From: Bacteroidales bacterium
GTDB taxonomy: Bacteria; Bacteroidota; Bacteroidia; Bacteroidales; UBA932
DNA: 64,000 bases
Assembly: GCA_017509755.1 (NCBI GenBank)
Contig: JAFWOY010000029.1
Span: forward strand, 62,001 to 126,000
Direction: 5' to 3'
The notes under the pieces are model-generated. The model was given only the letters and a program-made list of their open reading frames with translations, was not told the origin of the DNA and did no database searches. This document shows positions 16,042 to 25,367 of this stretch, one piece after another; position 1 is the first letter of the stretch; each line of letters begins with the position of its first letter. The position numbers and the translations under genes are program-made.

Positions 16042-17069
16042 AGCAGTTTGATATTGACCCCTTCCTGGCCGGTGACGCGGCCGATGACAGAGGCTTTCCG
16101 GCCCGATTTGGCCAGAATCACCAAGGCCTGCTGTACCTCCGTGACGTCGAGCGCCAGCACCATGCCGACACCCATGTTGAAGATGTTGAACATCTCCCGG
16201 TGCGGAATCCCGCCCCACTTTTCCAAGGCCTTGAAGATGGGCAGGATCTCCCAGCTTCCTTCTTCAATCTCAATACCCTGTCCGGGCTGCAGGATACGCG
16301 GAATGTTCTCGTCAAAACCGCCGCCGGTGATGTGGGCCACGCCGTGGACATCGCAGTGCCGGATCACTTCCAGCACTTCCTTGACATAAATGTTCGTCGG
16401 GGTCAGCAGGACCTCGCCCAGCACGGCGCCGTCGAGTTCCGGACGCCGTTCGGTCAACGAAAGCCCCGCATCGGCTACGATCTTGCGCACGAGACTGAAA
16501 CCGTTGGAGTGGACTCCGCTGGAAGCGATCCCGACCAGCACGTCACCGACCTTGACTTTCGAGCCGTCGATCAACTGACTCTTTTCCACGACACCGGTCG
16601 TATAGCCCGCAATGTCGTACTCGCCGTCGGCATACATGCCCGGCATCTCCGCCGTCTCACCGCCTATGAGCGCGCAGCCTGCCTGCCGGCAGCCTTCCGC
16701 TACGCCGCTGACGATGGCTTCCACTTTCTCGGGAATGTTGTGGCCGAGCGCCACATAATCGAGGAAAAAGAGCGGTTCAGCACCCTGCGCAAGCACGTCG
16801 TTGACACACATCGCCACCGCATCGATTCCGATGGTGTCATGTTTGTCCATCGCAAAGGCAATCTTGAGTTTCGTTCCGACTCCGTCGGTCCCGCTCACCA
16901 GCACCGGTTCTTTCAAACCGAGCGCCGAAAGGTCAAACATGCCGCCGAACGAACCGATACCGCCCATCACACCGAGCCGTTTCGTAGAAGCTACATGCTG
17001 CTTGATGCGCCGGACCACTTCGTAGCCCGCTTCCAGGCTGACGCCTGCCTTTTCATAATTTACTGCCAT
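16038..17069 (-). CDS. purM: Phosphoribosylformylglycinamidine cyclo-ligase (AIR synthetase)
   Basis: This enzyme closes the imidazole ring to give AIR. The 343-residue protein contains the family blocks [47 protein letters not shown] and [16 protein letters not shown]. The length is normal. It lies 31 bases after purL and overlaps purN by four bases. Confidence 0.97.
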   Translation of the reverse strand: MAVNYEKAGVSLEAGYEVVRRIKQHVASTKRLGVMGGIGSFGGMFDLSALGLKEPVLVSGTDGVGTKLKIAFAMDKHDTIGIDAVAMCVNDVLAQGAEPLFFLDYVALGHNIPEKVEAIVSGVAEGCRQAGCALIGGETAEMPGMYADGEYDIAGYTTGVVEKSQLIDGSKVKVGDVLVGIASSGVHSNGFSLVRKIVADAGLSLTERRPELDGAVLGEVLLTPTNIYVKEVLEVIRHCDVHGVAHITGGGFDENIPRILQPGQGIEIEEGSWEILPIFKALEKWGGIPHREMFNIFNMGVGMVLALDVTEVQQALVILAKSGRKASVIGRVTGQEGVNIKLL

Positions 17070-17100
17070 ACTATCGTTATCTTCTCGTTATCTTCTCCAT

Positions 17101-20100
17101 TTATAATCTATTAAAATAAGCGACCGCATTCTTGAAGATGGATTCGCCAACTTCCGAAGGAATGTTCCGATAGAGATGCTTGCCGGCCCGTTCCGAGTGG
17201 CCCATCTTGCCAAGAATCAAGCCGTCCGGGCTGATGATACCCTCGATAGCAAAGGACGAGCCGTTGGGATTGAACGGCGACTCGAGCGTCGGCGCCCCCG
17301 TCGCCGGGTTTGCATAACGGAAGGCGACCTGCCCGTTGGCGAAGAGCTGCTCCGCCTGAACCCGGCTGACGACAAACTTGCCTTCCCCGTGGCTGACAGC
17401 CACCGTATGCAGTTCGCCCGCCCGGAAACCGGACAGCCAAGGCGAACGGGTCGAAGAGACCACGGTTGTCACCAGCTGCGAAATGTGCCGGTTGATGTCG
17501 TTACGGAAAAGCGTCGGATCATCCTCAGCCACGCCCAACTTGCCGCCCGGCAGAAGGCCACTCTTGACAAGAGCCTGGAATCCGTTGCAAATGCCCAGGA
17601 TCAAACCCTTGCGGGCCAGCAGGGCCTTCACTGCGGCAGCCACTTTCGGGTTGCCCAACACATTGGCGATAAACTTGCCGCTGCCGTCCGGTTCGTCCCC
17701 GGAGGAGAATCCGCCTGAGAGAGCCAGAATCTGACATTCGTCCAAATCCCGGCACAGGCGGTCGATCGAATCGAGCACATCCTGCTCTGTCAAGTTGCGG
17801 AACACCGAAAAACGGACGCGCGCACCGGTACGACGGAACGCCGCAGCAGTGTCGTAATCGCAGTTGGTGCCGGGGAAAACCGGCAAGAGAACAAGCGGTT
17901 CCTGGATAGCAGGACCCGGATAAACCGGTGCAGGGGCCTGGCACAGGACCGAAGCGAACTCCGGAACCGGATCGCCCTGCAAAGGCGTCACGGCCGGATA
18001 GATTTCAGCAAAGCGCCCGTCGCAAGCCCTCTTCAAAGAAGCCAGTTCCATAGGCTGCGCGTTCAGGAGGACCGGTCCGTCGGTCACAAAACCCAGTTGC
18101 TCAGCGAACGGAGCATCCAGGACACCGGTGGCCTCAACAACGAGGGAGCCATAACCCAGCGAGAACAAATCTTCTTCTGCCAGCTGGACATCAAAACCGA
18201 GCCGGTTGCCGAAGGCCATTTTGGCCAGTGCCTCTCCGATGCCACCAAAGCCCAGCGACCAGGCTGAAACAATGTGCCCGGCCGCAATCTGCTTATGGGC
18301 AAAACTCCACATCTCTTTCAAGGCGTCGGTATCCGGCATCCGGTCTGCCAGCGGCTTGTGCCGCAGCAGATAGATGGCATGGCCGGCCTTCTTGAACTCC
18401 GGAGAGATCACCCGGGAAGCCCGCACCGGCGTGATGCCGAACGCAATCAATGTCGGGGGCACATGGATATCTTCAAAGGTGCCGCTCATTGAATCTTTGC
18501 CGCCGATGGACGGCAGGCCCAACGCCACTTGCATCCGCAAGGCACCCAGCAAAGCCGAAAGAGGCTTGCCCCAGGTGTGGGGATCGCTGGTCATCCGCTC
18601 GAAATACTCCTGGTAGGAGAACCGCATCCGCGACCAGTCACCGCCAGCGGCCACGACTTTCGTACAAGCCTCAACCACCGCATAAGCCGCCCCATGATAC
18701 GGACTCCACGACGTCAGATCCGGATTGTAGCCGAAGGCCATCAGGCTGGCCGTATCGGTTTCACCGAGGACGGGCAGTTTCTGGACAGAAACCTGCGACT
18801 CCGTATCTTGCCAGCGACCGCCAAACGGCATCAGCACCGTACTGCTGCCGATGGTGGAGTCGAACATTTCGATCAGGCCTTTCTGGGAAGTCACGTTCGG
18901 GGAAGCCAGCAATTGCTCCAGCCGGTCTTGCAGCGAAGCGCCTTCATAGTGGCGTTCAAACGGATTGCCGTCCCGGACCGGTGCGATGGCCGCAGCGGCG
19001 TAATGCCGGGCGCCGGCACTGTCAATGAAACTGCGCGGCAGGTCGGCCACACACTGCGAACCGTTGAAAATCTGCATGCGGCCGGAATCCGTCACATCGG
19101 CCACATGGGTCACTTCAATATTCTCCTCGGCACAATAATTTTCGAAAGCAGCCTGGTCGGCAGCCGCAATCACCACCGCCATGCGCTCCTGCGACTCGCT
19201 GATGGAAAGTTCCATGGAATTGAGACCGCTGTATTTGACAGGCACACGTTCGAGATGGATCTCCAGACCGTCAGCCAGTTCGCCGATGGCAACACTCACG
19301 CCGCCTGCACCAAAATCATTTGATTTCTTGATTAACCGGGATACTTCCGGGCGGCGGAACAGGCGCTGGAGCTTGCGTTCCTCGGGCGCATTGCCTTTCT
19401 GGACTTCACTACCGCAGGTTGTCAGCGACGTGCCGGTATGGCCTTTCGACGAACCTGTTGCACCGCCGATACCGTCCCGGCCTGTACGACCGCCCAGCAT
19501 CAGGATCACATCGCCCGGAACAGGGCGTTCCCGCAAGACCTGTGCGGCCGGAACCGCACCAACCACCGCACCGACTTCCATGCGCTTGGCCGTATAACCC
19601 GGATGGAAGATTTCCCGCACATGCGTGGTCGCCAAACCGATCTGGTTGCCGTAACTTGAATAGCCTGCGGCAGCCTTGCGCGAGATCATCCGCTGCGGCA
19701 ACTTGCCCGCCATCGTCTCACTCACAGGTTTCCAGATATCGCCGGCACCCGTCACGCGCATCGCCTGATACACATAGGCGCGTCCGGAAAGCGGGTCGCG
19801 GATGGCACCGCCCAGACAAGTGGCAGCGCCGCCGAAAGGTTCAATTTCCGTAGGGTGGTTGTGGGTCTCGTTCTTGAACTGGAGCAGCCATTTCTCGGTC
19901 TTGCCGTCCACATCCACATCAATTACGATGCTGCACGCATTGTTCTCTTCACTCTGCTCCTGGTTGTCCAGCACGCCCTTATGTTTGAGATAGCGTGCGC
20001 CGATCGTAGCCAGTTCCATGAGGCAAAGCGGCTTGTCTTCGCGCCCCAGCTCGCGGCGGATGGCGTGCAGCTGGGCAAGGTCGGCCTCCAGCGCCGGACG

Positions 20101-20814
20101 GATGAAGGAATCTTCCACCTGAATGTCGGTCAGGTGCGTCGTGAAGGTCGTATGACGGCAGTGGTCGCTCCAGTACGTGTCAAGGATGCGAAGTTCCGCC
20201 TCGGTCGGATTGCGGCCTTCCCGCCGGAAATGATGGACAACCTCGCGCAGGTCATCGACATTCATGGCCAGGCCCCACGTACGACAGAAAGCGGCGAAAT
20301 CCGCTTCCTGCATATCCGTAAAACCATCCAAAGCAGCCATCGGGCGCACGGTGGCATCTTCCCCGCCGGCATAGACGGACATGTCTTTCTCCCGGCTTTC
20401 GACGGCATTGATGAAATAGCGGCGGACCGCTTCCAGGCCTTCTTCTGAAAAATCGTCATCGAAGATCAGCAGACGGCCGCTCCGGATCTCGACCTGCGCG
20501 GCCGGATCTACCAGATGGACGCAGTCCAGGGCCGACGAAGCCCGCTGGTCGAACTGGCCCGGGATATATTCGACAGCCAGGTAACGGCAGCCCGTCAGGT
20601 CCAACGTATCGGTCACGGTATCGGACACCCGTTCACCGAAGACCGTATAGCGGCATTGCTCCAGCAGTTCATCGCTGAAGCCCGACAAGTCGTAGAGATT
20701 GACCAGCCGTAACTGGCGGATCCCCACGGAAAGGTTTTCATTGAATTCGTTCCGGAGACTCTCGGCCTCCACCCGGAAGGCGGGTTTCTTTTCGACAAAG
20801 ATACGGCGTTGCAT
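17101..20814 (-). CDS. purL: FGAM synthase, single-chain form
   Basis: This enzyme converts FGAR to FGAM with glutamine. The 1237-residue protein is the large fused type, as in E. coli, not the PurSQL complex. It has an N-terminal PurS-like part, the HNHPTEIEPFGGAATCLGG and GGRTGRDGIGGATGSS motifs, and a second AIRS half with PSIGGKDSMSGTFED. The C-terminal class I glutaminase has ILGICNGFQAL (nucleophile Cys) and the SHGEGKF His region. It sits between purE and purM. Because it is fused, no purS or purQ is needed here. Confidence 0.97.
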   Translation of the reverse strand: MQRRIFVEKKPAFRVEAESLRNEFNENLSVGIRQLRLVNLYDLSGFSDELLEQCRYTVFGERVSDTVTDTLDLTGCRYLAVEYIPGQFDQRASSALDCVHLVDPAAQVEIRSGRLLIFDDDFSEEGLEAVRRYFINAVESREKDMSVYAGGEDATVRPMAALDGFTDMQEADFAAFCRTWGLAMNVDDLREVVHHFRREGRNPTEAELRILDTYWSDHCRHTTFTTHLTDIQVEDSFIRPALEADLAQLHAIRRELGREDKPLCLMELATIGARYLKHKGVLDNQEQSEENNACSIVIDVDVDGKTEKWLLQFKNETHNHPTEIEPFGGAATCLGGAIRDPLSGRAYVYQAMRVTGAGDIWKPVSETMAGKLPQRMISRKAAAGYSSYGNQIGLATTHVREIFHPGYTAKRMEVGAVVGAVPAAQVLRERPVPGDVILMLGGRTGRDGIGGATGSSKGHTGTSLTTCGSEVQKGNAPEERKLQRLFRRPEVSRLIKKSNDFGAGGVSVAIGELADGLEIHLERVPVKYSGLNSMELSISESQERMAVVIAAADQAAFENYCAEENIEVTHVADVTDSGRMQIFNGSQCVADLPRSFIDSAGARHYAAAAIAPVRDGNPFERHYEGASLQDRLEQLLASPNVTSQKGLIEMFDSTIGSSTVLMPFGGRWQDTESQVSVQKLPVLGETDTASLMAFGYNPDLTSWSPYHGAAYAVVEACTKVVAAGGDWSRMRFSYQEYFERMTSDPHTWGKPLSALLGALRMQVALGLPSIGGKDSMSGTFEDIHVPPTLIAFGITPVRASRVISPEFKKAGHAIYLLRHKPLADRMPDTDALKEMWSFAHKQIAAGHIVSAWSLGFGGIGEALAKMAFGNRLGFDVQLAEEDLFSLGYGSLVVEATGVLDAPFAEQLGFVTDGPVLLNAQPMELASLKRACDGRFAEIYPAVTPLQGDPVPEFASVLCQAPAPVYPGPAIQEPLVLLPVFPGTNCDYDTAAAFRRTGARVRFSVFRNLTEQDVLDSIDRLCRDLDECQILALSGGFSSGDEPDGSGKFIANVLGNPKVAAAVKALLARKGLILGICNGFQALVKSGLLPGGKLGVAEDDPTLFRNDINRHISQLVTTVVSSTRSPWLSGFRAGELHTVAVSHGEGKFVVSRVQAEQLFANGQVAFRYANPATGAPTLESPFNPNGSSFAIEGIISPDGLILGKMGHSERAGKHLYRNIPSEVGESIFKNAVAYFNRL

Positions 20815-20827
20815 CGGACGGAAGCGG

Positions 20828-21295
20828 CTAGATCTCGGTTTTCAGGACTTTCTCAGCCTGCGCGGCACGGAATTCCTTCAGTTTGTCGGACAAAATGGCG
20901 TCGTGGAGGGCTAGGACCGCCACGGCATACAAGGCGGCGTTCTTGGCTCCGTCGATAGCCATTGTGGCCACAGGGATGCCTGACGGCATCTGGACGATAG
21001 AAAGAAGGGAATCCATCCCGTTGAGGGCCTTGCTGCGGATAGGGATGCCGATGACCGGAAGGGTGGTCAGGGCGGCCGCCATGCCCGGGAGATGGGCTGC
21101 GCCGCCGGCGCCGGCAATCACGATGCCGAAGCCGCGCTGCGGCAGTCCGGCCATATATTCACTGAAATACTGCGGTGTACGATGGGCGCTGATGACCTTT
21201 TTCTCATAAGGCACGCCGAAAGTGTCGAGCGTTTCACAGGCGGCTTTCATGACCTCCCAATCACTCCCCGACCCCATAATGATGCTGACTTTCAT
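20828..21295 (-). CDS. purE: N5-carboxyaminoimidazole ribonucleotide mutase
   Basis: This small enzyme rearranges N5-CAIR to CAIR. The 155-residue protein has [20 protein letters not shown] with the catalytic His, and [16 protein letters not shown] chose ATG 21295 (MKVSIIMG); an ATG six codons upstream is possible. It is the first gene of the operon purE-L-M-N-H-D. The purF, purB, purC and purK genes are not in the window. Confidence 0.96.
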   Translation of the reverse strand: MKVSIIMGSGSDWEVMKAACETLDTFGVPYEKKVISAHRTPQYFSEYMAGLPQRGFGIVIAGAGGAAHLPGMAAALTTLPVIGIPIRSKALNGMDSLLSIVQMPSGIPVATMAIDGAKNAALYAVAVLALHDAILSDKLKEFRAAQAEKVLKTEI

Positions 21296-21317
21296 ATTCG
21301 GAATTGGTTTCAATCTA

Positions 21318-21325
21318 CAAAAGTA
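21318..21325 (-). promoter_or_regulatory. -7 box of the purine operon
   Basis: On the minus strand TACTTTTG matches TAnnTTTG, 22 bases upstream of the purE ATG. The -33 position (about 21345-21348) has TTTCG rather than TTTG, so the promoter may need help from a factor bound at the adjacent 21342-21370 motif. Confidence 0.55.
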
Positions 21326-21341
21326 CGAATCTTCCGCCGCA

Positions 21342-21370
21342 TCTCCGCGAAAAAGTTATCAACGCGTTTT
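21342..21370. promoter_or_regulatory. Candidate regulatory site shared with uraA
   Basis: A block of TCTCCGC, an A-run, GTTATCAAC and TTTT occurs here and again at 30951-30978 upstream of uraA. Here it overlaps the expected -33 region of the purE promoter. The core TTATCAAC also resembles a DnaA box, an alternative reading. Confidence 0.45.
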
Positions 21371-21441
21371 CTACGGCTCCGACAGGCAGGACGCGCCGCC
21401 TTTCTGTGTCTAATGTGTTGATAAAATTCGGAAGTTGGATA

Positions 21442-21471
21442 TTGCCAAATCCGCAAAAGGGTGTACCTTTG
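21442..21471 (+). promoter_or_regulatory. Promoter of the pyrimidine operon
   Basis: TTG (21442-21444), 19 bases, then TACCTTTG (21464-21471) fits the Bacteroidetes consensus exactly. Transcription would begin near 21476, about 90 bases before pyrC, leaving room for a leader. Confidence 0.85.
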
Positions 21472-21485
21472 CGCAAAATACTGCC

Positions 21486-21545
21486 ATGAGCCGGAAAAGG
21501 ATGCTTTCCTATAACCATTTATCATATACCGAGACAACTCGTTGA
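21486..21545 (+). CDS. Possible leader peptide of the pyr operon
   Basis: A 19-codon frame, MSRKRMLSYNHLSYTETTR, begins about 10 bases after the inferred transcription start. Its stop codon lies in the loop and 3' arm of the terminator hairpin. A ribosome translating to the end would cover the 5' arm and prevent the hairpin, as in the E. coli pyrBI and pyrE attenuators. Translation is not proven; the frame is short enough to arise by chance. Confidence 0.45.
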   Translation: MSRKRMLSYNHLSYTETTR

Positions 21546-21559
21546 GTTGTCTTTTTTTT
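21533..21559 (+). terminator. Intrinsic terminator in the pyr leader (attenuator)
   Basis: GACAACTC (21533-21540), loop GTT, GAGTTGTC (21544-21551), then eight T (21552-21559). It lies after the pyr promoter and seven bases before the pyrC ATG at 21566, so it must be read through for the operon to be expressed. Confidence 0.85.
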
Positions 21560-21565
21560 GTCCCG

Positions 21566-22855
21566 ATGAGAAAAGATCTTTTGCTGAAGAATGGAATGGT
21601 GCTGGCCGGGCCCTGCCTCCTGGCACTGCGCGACGTGCTGATTGCCGATGGCATCATCCAGGCTGTCAAGGAGTTTATTCCCGTTCCGGCCGATGCCGGT
21701 GCGGAGACCGAAGTGGTCGATTTGGGCGGGATGCTGCTTTCCTATGGATTTGCAGACCTGCATGTCCATTTCCGGGAACCGGGCGCGCCGCAGAAGGAAA
21801 CCATCCTTACAGGAGCAAAGGCAGCGGCACGGGGTGGATACACGACGGTCTGTGCCATGCCCAATCTGGATCCTGCGCCGGATGCGCCGGAGACTCTCGC
21901 CGTAGAACAAGCGATCATCGACCGGGACGCCTGCATTGAGGTTCTCCCCTACGCGACCATTACCCGAGGAAGGAAGGGACTGGAACCCGTGGATTTTGAA
22001 GCTTTGATGGGCCGTTGTGTGGCCTTTTCCGACGACGGAAGCGGCATCCAGCAGGATGCTGTAATGTTGGAGGCCATGCGCCGTGCCGCTGAACTGGACT
22101 GCATCCTGGCCGCTCACTGCGAAGACAATACGCTCCTTCATGGAGGCTACATCCACGACGGCCGCTGGTGCGCCTTCCACGGGCACAAAGGCATCTGCTC
22201 CGAGAGCGAATGGGGACAGATCCGGCGCGACCTTGAACTGGCCGCCCGGACGGGTTGCCGCTACCATGTCTGCCACGTCTCGGCCAAAGAGAGCGTCGCG
22301 CTGATCCGGGAAGCCAAGCGCGCGGGCGTCCGCGTCACCTGTGAGACCGCGCCGCACTATCTGGTGCTCTGCGAAGATAATCTCCAGGAAGAGGGCCGTT
22401 TCAAGATGAATCCCCCGCTCCGCAGTGCGGAAGACCGGGCCGCGCTCCTCGAAGGACTGAAAGACGGCACCATCGACGCCATTGCTACCGATCATGCCCC
22501 GCACACCGCCGCAGAAAAATCCCGCGGACTGGCGGGCAGCGCCATGGGCATCGTTGGATTGGAGACGGCTTTCCCTGTACTGCACACCGCTTTGGTGCAG
22601 ACCGGCGAACTCTCGCTGGAGCGGTTGCTCGATGCGCTTTGCGCTACTCCGCGCCGGATTTTCCGCCTTGGCGGAGCCTTGCAGGAAGGAGAACGTGCTG
22701 ACTTGACAGCCATCGACCTGCATGCGGCCTATACAATTGACAGCCGGACTTTCCTTTCGAAGGGACATGCCACCCCGTTTGACGGAATGCCTGTCCAAGG
22801 CGCCGTGAAGATGACCTGGAAAGACGGCAGACTGGTTTGGAAAGATCCCGCATGA
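21566..22855 (+). CDS. pyrC: Dihydroorotase
   Basis: This zinc enzyme cyclises carbamoyl aspartate to dihydroorotate. The 429-residue amidohydrolase has the metal ligands in FADLHVHFREPG, AAHCEDNTLLHGG, YHVCHVSAK and DAIATDHAPH, the last carrying the catalytic Asp. It is the class I type found as a single enzyme in bacteria. I start at ATG 21566, just after the leader terminator. The stop overlaps the pyrK start (ATGA). Confidence 0.96.
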   Translation: MRKDLLLKNGMVLAGPCLLALRDVLIADGIIQAVKEFIPVPADAGAETEVVDLGGMLLSYGFADLHVHFREPGAPQKETILTGAKAAARGGYTTVCAMPNLDPAPDAPETLAVEQAIIDRDACIEVLPYATITRGRKGLEPVDFEALMGRCVAFSDDGSGIQQDAVMLEAMRRAAELDCILAAHCEDNTLLHGGYIHDGRWCAFHGHKGICSESEWGQIRRDLELAARTGCRYHVCHVSAKESVALIREAKRAGVRVTCETAPHYLVLCEDNLQEEGRFKMNPPLRSAEDRAALLEGLKDGTIDAIATDHAPHTAAEKSRGLAGSAMGIVGLETAFPVLHTALVQTGELSLERLLDALCATPRRIFRLGGALQEGERADLTAIDLHAAYTIDSRTFLSKGHATPFDGMPVQGAVKMTWKDGRLVWKDPA

Positions 22856-23595
22856 CGATGGAAAAAAGATACTATTCTATCACAGCCAACACGTTGGTCG
22901 CCCCGCAAGTATATCGCCTGGAACTTGCGGCGCCGGACGCCCCGCCGTTTCGGGCCGGACAGTTTGTGGAAGTGGCCGTCCCCGGGAAATACCTGCGCAG
23001 GCCGATTTCCGTCTCGTTCTCGGACAAGGGACGGCTGATACTGCTTTATAAAGTAGTTGGAGAAGGAACCCGTGCCCTCGCTTCTCTGCCGGTTGGCGCC
23101 GAATTGGAGCTGTTGACGAGTCTGGGCAACGGATTCGATCTGGATGCCTGCCGGGAAAACGCTTTGCTGATCGGCGGCGGCATCGGCGTTGCGCCGCTTC
23201 ACCAGCTGTGCCGCGACCTGCGGGCCAGCGGGCGGAAGGTAACGGCCCTGCTTGGCTTCAACACGGCCTCGGATATCTTGCTGCGCCCCGAATTGGAGGA
23301 ACTCGGAGCCACGGTACACATCGCAACCCTGGACGGGTCTGCCGGTATCGCCGGGTTGGTAACAGATGCCCTGCAGCAAATCCAGCCGGTTTTCGACGCT
23401 TTTTATGTCTGTGGCCCGATGCCGATGATGCGGGCGCTCTATCCGTTGCTGCCCGATGGGGGGGAATTCTCACTGGAGGAACGCATGGGCTGCGGGACCG
23501 GCCTCTGTTTCGGCTGCACAGTACAAACGACCGACGGTCCGCGCCGCATCTGCCATGACGGGCCTGTCTTCCCCAAAAATCAACTGCCATGGTAA
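22852..23595 (+). CDS. pyrK: Dihydroorotate dehydrogenase electron-transfer subunit
   Basis: This FAD and 2Fe-2S protein passes electrons from PyrD to NAD+ in class 1B dihydroorotate dehydrogenases. The 247-residue protein has the flavin motif YLRRPISVS and the nucleotide-binding ALLIGGGIGVAPL. The cluster ligands lie in MGCGTGLCFGCTVQ plus a later Cys in RRICHDGP. It starts at ATG 22852 (or 22858). It overlaps pyrC by four bases and pyrD by seven. Confidence 0.95.
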   Translation: MTMEKRYYSITANTLVAPQVYRLELAAPDAPPFRAGQFVEVAVPGKYLRRPISVSFSDKGRLILLYKVVGEGTRALASLPVGAELELLTSLGNGFDLDACRENALLIGGGIGVAPLHQLCRDLRASGRKVTALLGFNTASDILLRPELEELGATVHIATLDGSAGIAGLVTDALQQIQPVFDAFYVCGPMPMMRALYPLLPDGGEFSLEERMGCGTGLCFGCTVQTTDGPRRICHDGPVFPKNQLPW

Positions 23596-24500
23596 AAGAT
23601 ACGTCCGTCATCCTGGCCGGCATCCGGCTCAAGAACCCGGTCATTCCCGCCAGCGGCACATTCGGCCTCGGTTACGAAATGGCCGGCTTGTTCGACCTCA
23701 ACCGCTTGGGAGCCATTGCGCTCAAAGGGACTACGCTGGAACCCCGCTTCGGCAATCCGACTCCTCGTATCGCGGAATGCCCGGGCGGTCTGCTCAATGC
23801 GGTCGGCCTTCAGAATCCGGGCATCGATGCGCTCGTAGGCGAAGTAGCACCCAAAGTGCGCAGCTGCTGCAGCACGCCTTTGATTGCCAATATCAGCGGT
23901 TTTTCACTCGACGAATATGGCATCTGCTGTGAAAAGGCTGACACTTGTGACAGCATCGACATGATAGAGGTCAATATCTCCTGCCCCAATGTCCACCAGG
24001 GAGGCATGGTCTTCGGGACGGATCCGAAAGCGGCGGCGGCGGTAACCCGCCGTGCCCGTCAGGCCACCCGCAAACCGCTGTTTATCAAACTGAGTCCCAA
24101 CGTAACCGATATCGTAGCCATCGCCCGCGCCTGCGAAGACGAAGGCGCGGACGGACTGACTCTCATCAACACGCTGCTTGGCATGCGGATCGACATCCGC
24201 CGGCGCAAGCATGTCCTGGCCAACCGGACGGGCGGCTTCTCCGGACCCGCTGTCTTCCCGATCGCAATCCGTTGTGTCAACCAAGTCGCCGCTGCATGCC
24301 ATATCCCCATCATGGGGTGTGGCGGCGTCTCTTCCGCCGAAGACGTCATCGAAATGATGATGGCCGGTGCTACGGCCGTGCAAGTCGGCTCCGCCAACCT
24401 GCGCGACCCCCTCGCCTGCCCTACCCTCATCGACAACCTACCTGATGTCATGCAAGAACTTGACATCGATAGAATAGAGAATATAATCGGAATTGTCTAA
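23589..24500 (+). CDS. pyrD: Dihydroorotate dehydrogenase B, catalytic subunit
   Basis: This FMN enzyme oxidises dihydroorotate to orotate and works with PyrK. The 303-residue protein has NPVIPASGTFGLGYE, ALKGTTLEPRFGNPTPR, VNISCPNVHQGG with the catalytic Cys of class 1 enzymes, and PIMGCGGVSSAEDVIE. The stop is six bases before repeat element B. Confidence 0.96.
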   Translation: MVKDTSVILAGIRLKNPVIPASGTFGLGYEMAGLFDLNRLGAIALKGTTLEPRFGNPTPRIAECPGGLLNAVGLQNPGIDALVGEVAPKVRSCCSTPLIANISGFSLDEYGICCEKADTCDSIDMIEVNISCPNVHQGGMVFGTDPKAAAAVTRRARQATRKPLFIKLSPNVTDIVAIARACEDEGADGLTLINTLLGMRIDIRRRKHVLANRTGGFSGPAVFPIAIRCVNQVAAACHIPIMGCGGVSSAEDVIEMMMAGATAVQVGSANLRDPLACPTLIDNLPDVMQELDIDRIENIIGIV

Positions 24501-24506
24501 CTATGA

Positions 24507-24638
24507 TAGAGGCAGCATCCATCTCTTTCAAGACTACGGACCCTACGGGTCCTATCCCTCCCATCGCTAGCGATGGGCCCCTCCCACTCACGGCTGCGTG
24601 GGCGCAGACGGTCTTGAAAGAGATGGATGCTGCCTCTA
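24507..24638. repeat. Long-arm cloverleaf element B (pyrD-pyrF)
   Basis: The perfect 28-bp arms are 24507-24534 and 24611-24638. The core hairpins are GGACCC/GGGTCC (24538-24552), CCCATCGC/GCGATGGG (24560-24577) and CCCAC/GTGGG (24583-24602). All three stems differ in sequence from elements A, C and E yet pair fully. The linkers CCCTCCC and GGGCCCCTCCC are kept. It sits inside the pyr operon, starting six bases after the pyrD stop. Confidence 0.9.
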
Positions 24639-24650
24639 AAGAATGTGATT

Positions 24651-25364
24651 ATGAATAAAGACGTCATCATCGCCTGCGATTTCAGCAGCGCCCGCGAGAC
24701 CTTCGACTTTCTGGCCGGTTTCGAACAGGATGCCCGCAAACCCTTCCTGAAGATCGGCATGGAACTCTATTATGCCGAAGGGCCGGAGATGGTCCGCCAG
24801 TTGAAACGGATGGGCCATCGCATCTTCCTCGACCTCAAACTCCACGACATACCCAATACGGTCCGCCGGACCATGCGGGTGCTGTCGGGACTGGACATCG
24901 ACATGTGCAATGTGCATGCGGCCGGAACGATTGAGATGATGCTGGCCGCATTGGAAGGCCTCACCCGCCCCGACGGGACCCGGCCGCTGTTGATTGCCGT
25001 CACGCAGCTTACCTCCACCAGTGAAGAACGGATGCAGCAAGAACTGCTGGTTGATGCCAGCATCGAGGAGGCCATCGCCCATTATGCCCGCAATGCCCAC
25101 GAGGCCGGACTGGACGGCGTTGTCTGCTCTCCGCTGGAGGCCCAGCTGGTCAAAGCGGCTTGCGGCCCGGAATTCCTGGCCGTCACTCCCGGTATCCGTT
25201 TCGCCGATGCGGCAGCCGACGACCAGGTCCGCATCACGACCCCGGCCCGTGCCCGCGAAATCGGTTCCGACTATATCGTCGTCGGCCGCCCCATTACAGC
25301 TGCCGCCGACTCCCACGCAGCCTGGCTGCGCTGCCTCACCGATTTTTGTCCCGAAACCCTCTAA
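24651..25364 (+). CDS. pyrF: Orotidine 5'-phosphate decarboxylase
   Basis: This enzyme decarboxylates OMP to UMP. The 237-residue class I protein has IACDFSSARE, the catalytic FLDLKLHDIPNTV (Asp-x-Lys-x-x-Asp), and the C-terminal VTPGIRF and DYIVVGRPIT phosphate-binding motifs. I start at ATG 24651; an in-frame ATG at 24627 lies in the arm of element B and would add eight unrelated residues. The pyrE gene begins four bases after the stop. Confidence 0.95.
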   Translation: MNKDVIIACDFSSARETFDFLAGFEQDARKPFLKIGMELYYAEGPEMVRQLKRMGHRIFLDLKLHDIPNTVRRTMRVLSGLDIDMCNVHAAGTIEMMLAALEGLTRPDGTRPLLIAVTQLTSTSEERMQQELLVDASIEEAIAHYARNAHEAGLDGVVCSPLEAQLVKAACGPEFLAVTPGIRFADAAADDQVRITTPARAREIGSDYIVVGRPITAAADSHAAWLRCLTDFCPETL

Positions 25365-25367
25365 CGA

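Noticed and set aside
24627-24650. The upstream in-frame ATG of pyrF at 24627
   Set aside because: It lies in the inverted-repeat arm of element B and would add eight residues with no counterpart in the family; ATG 24651 gives the canonical N-terminus.
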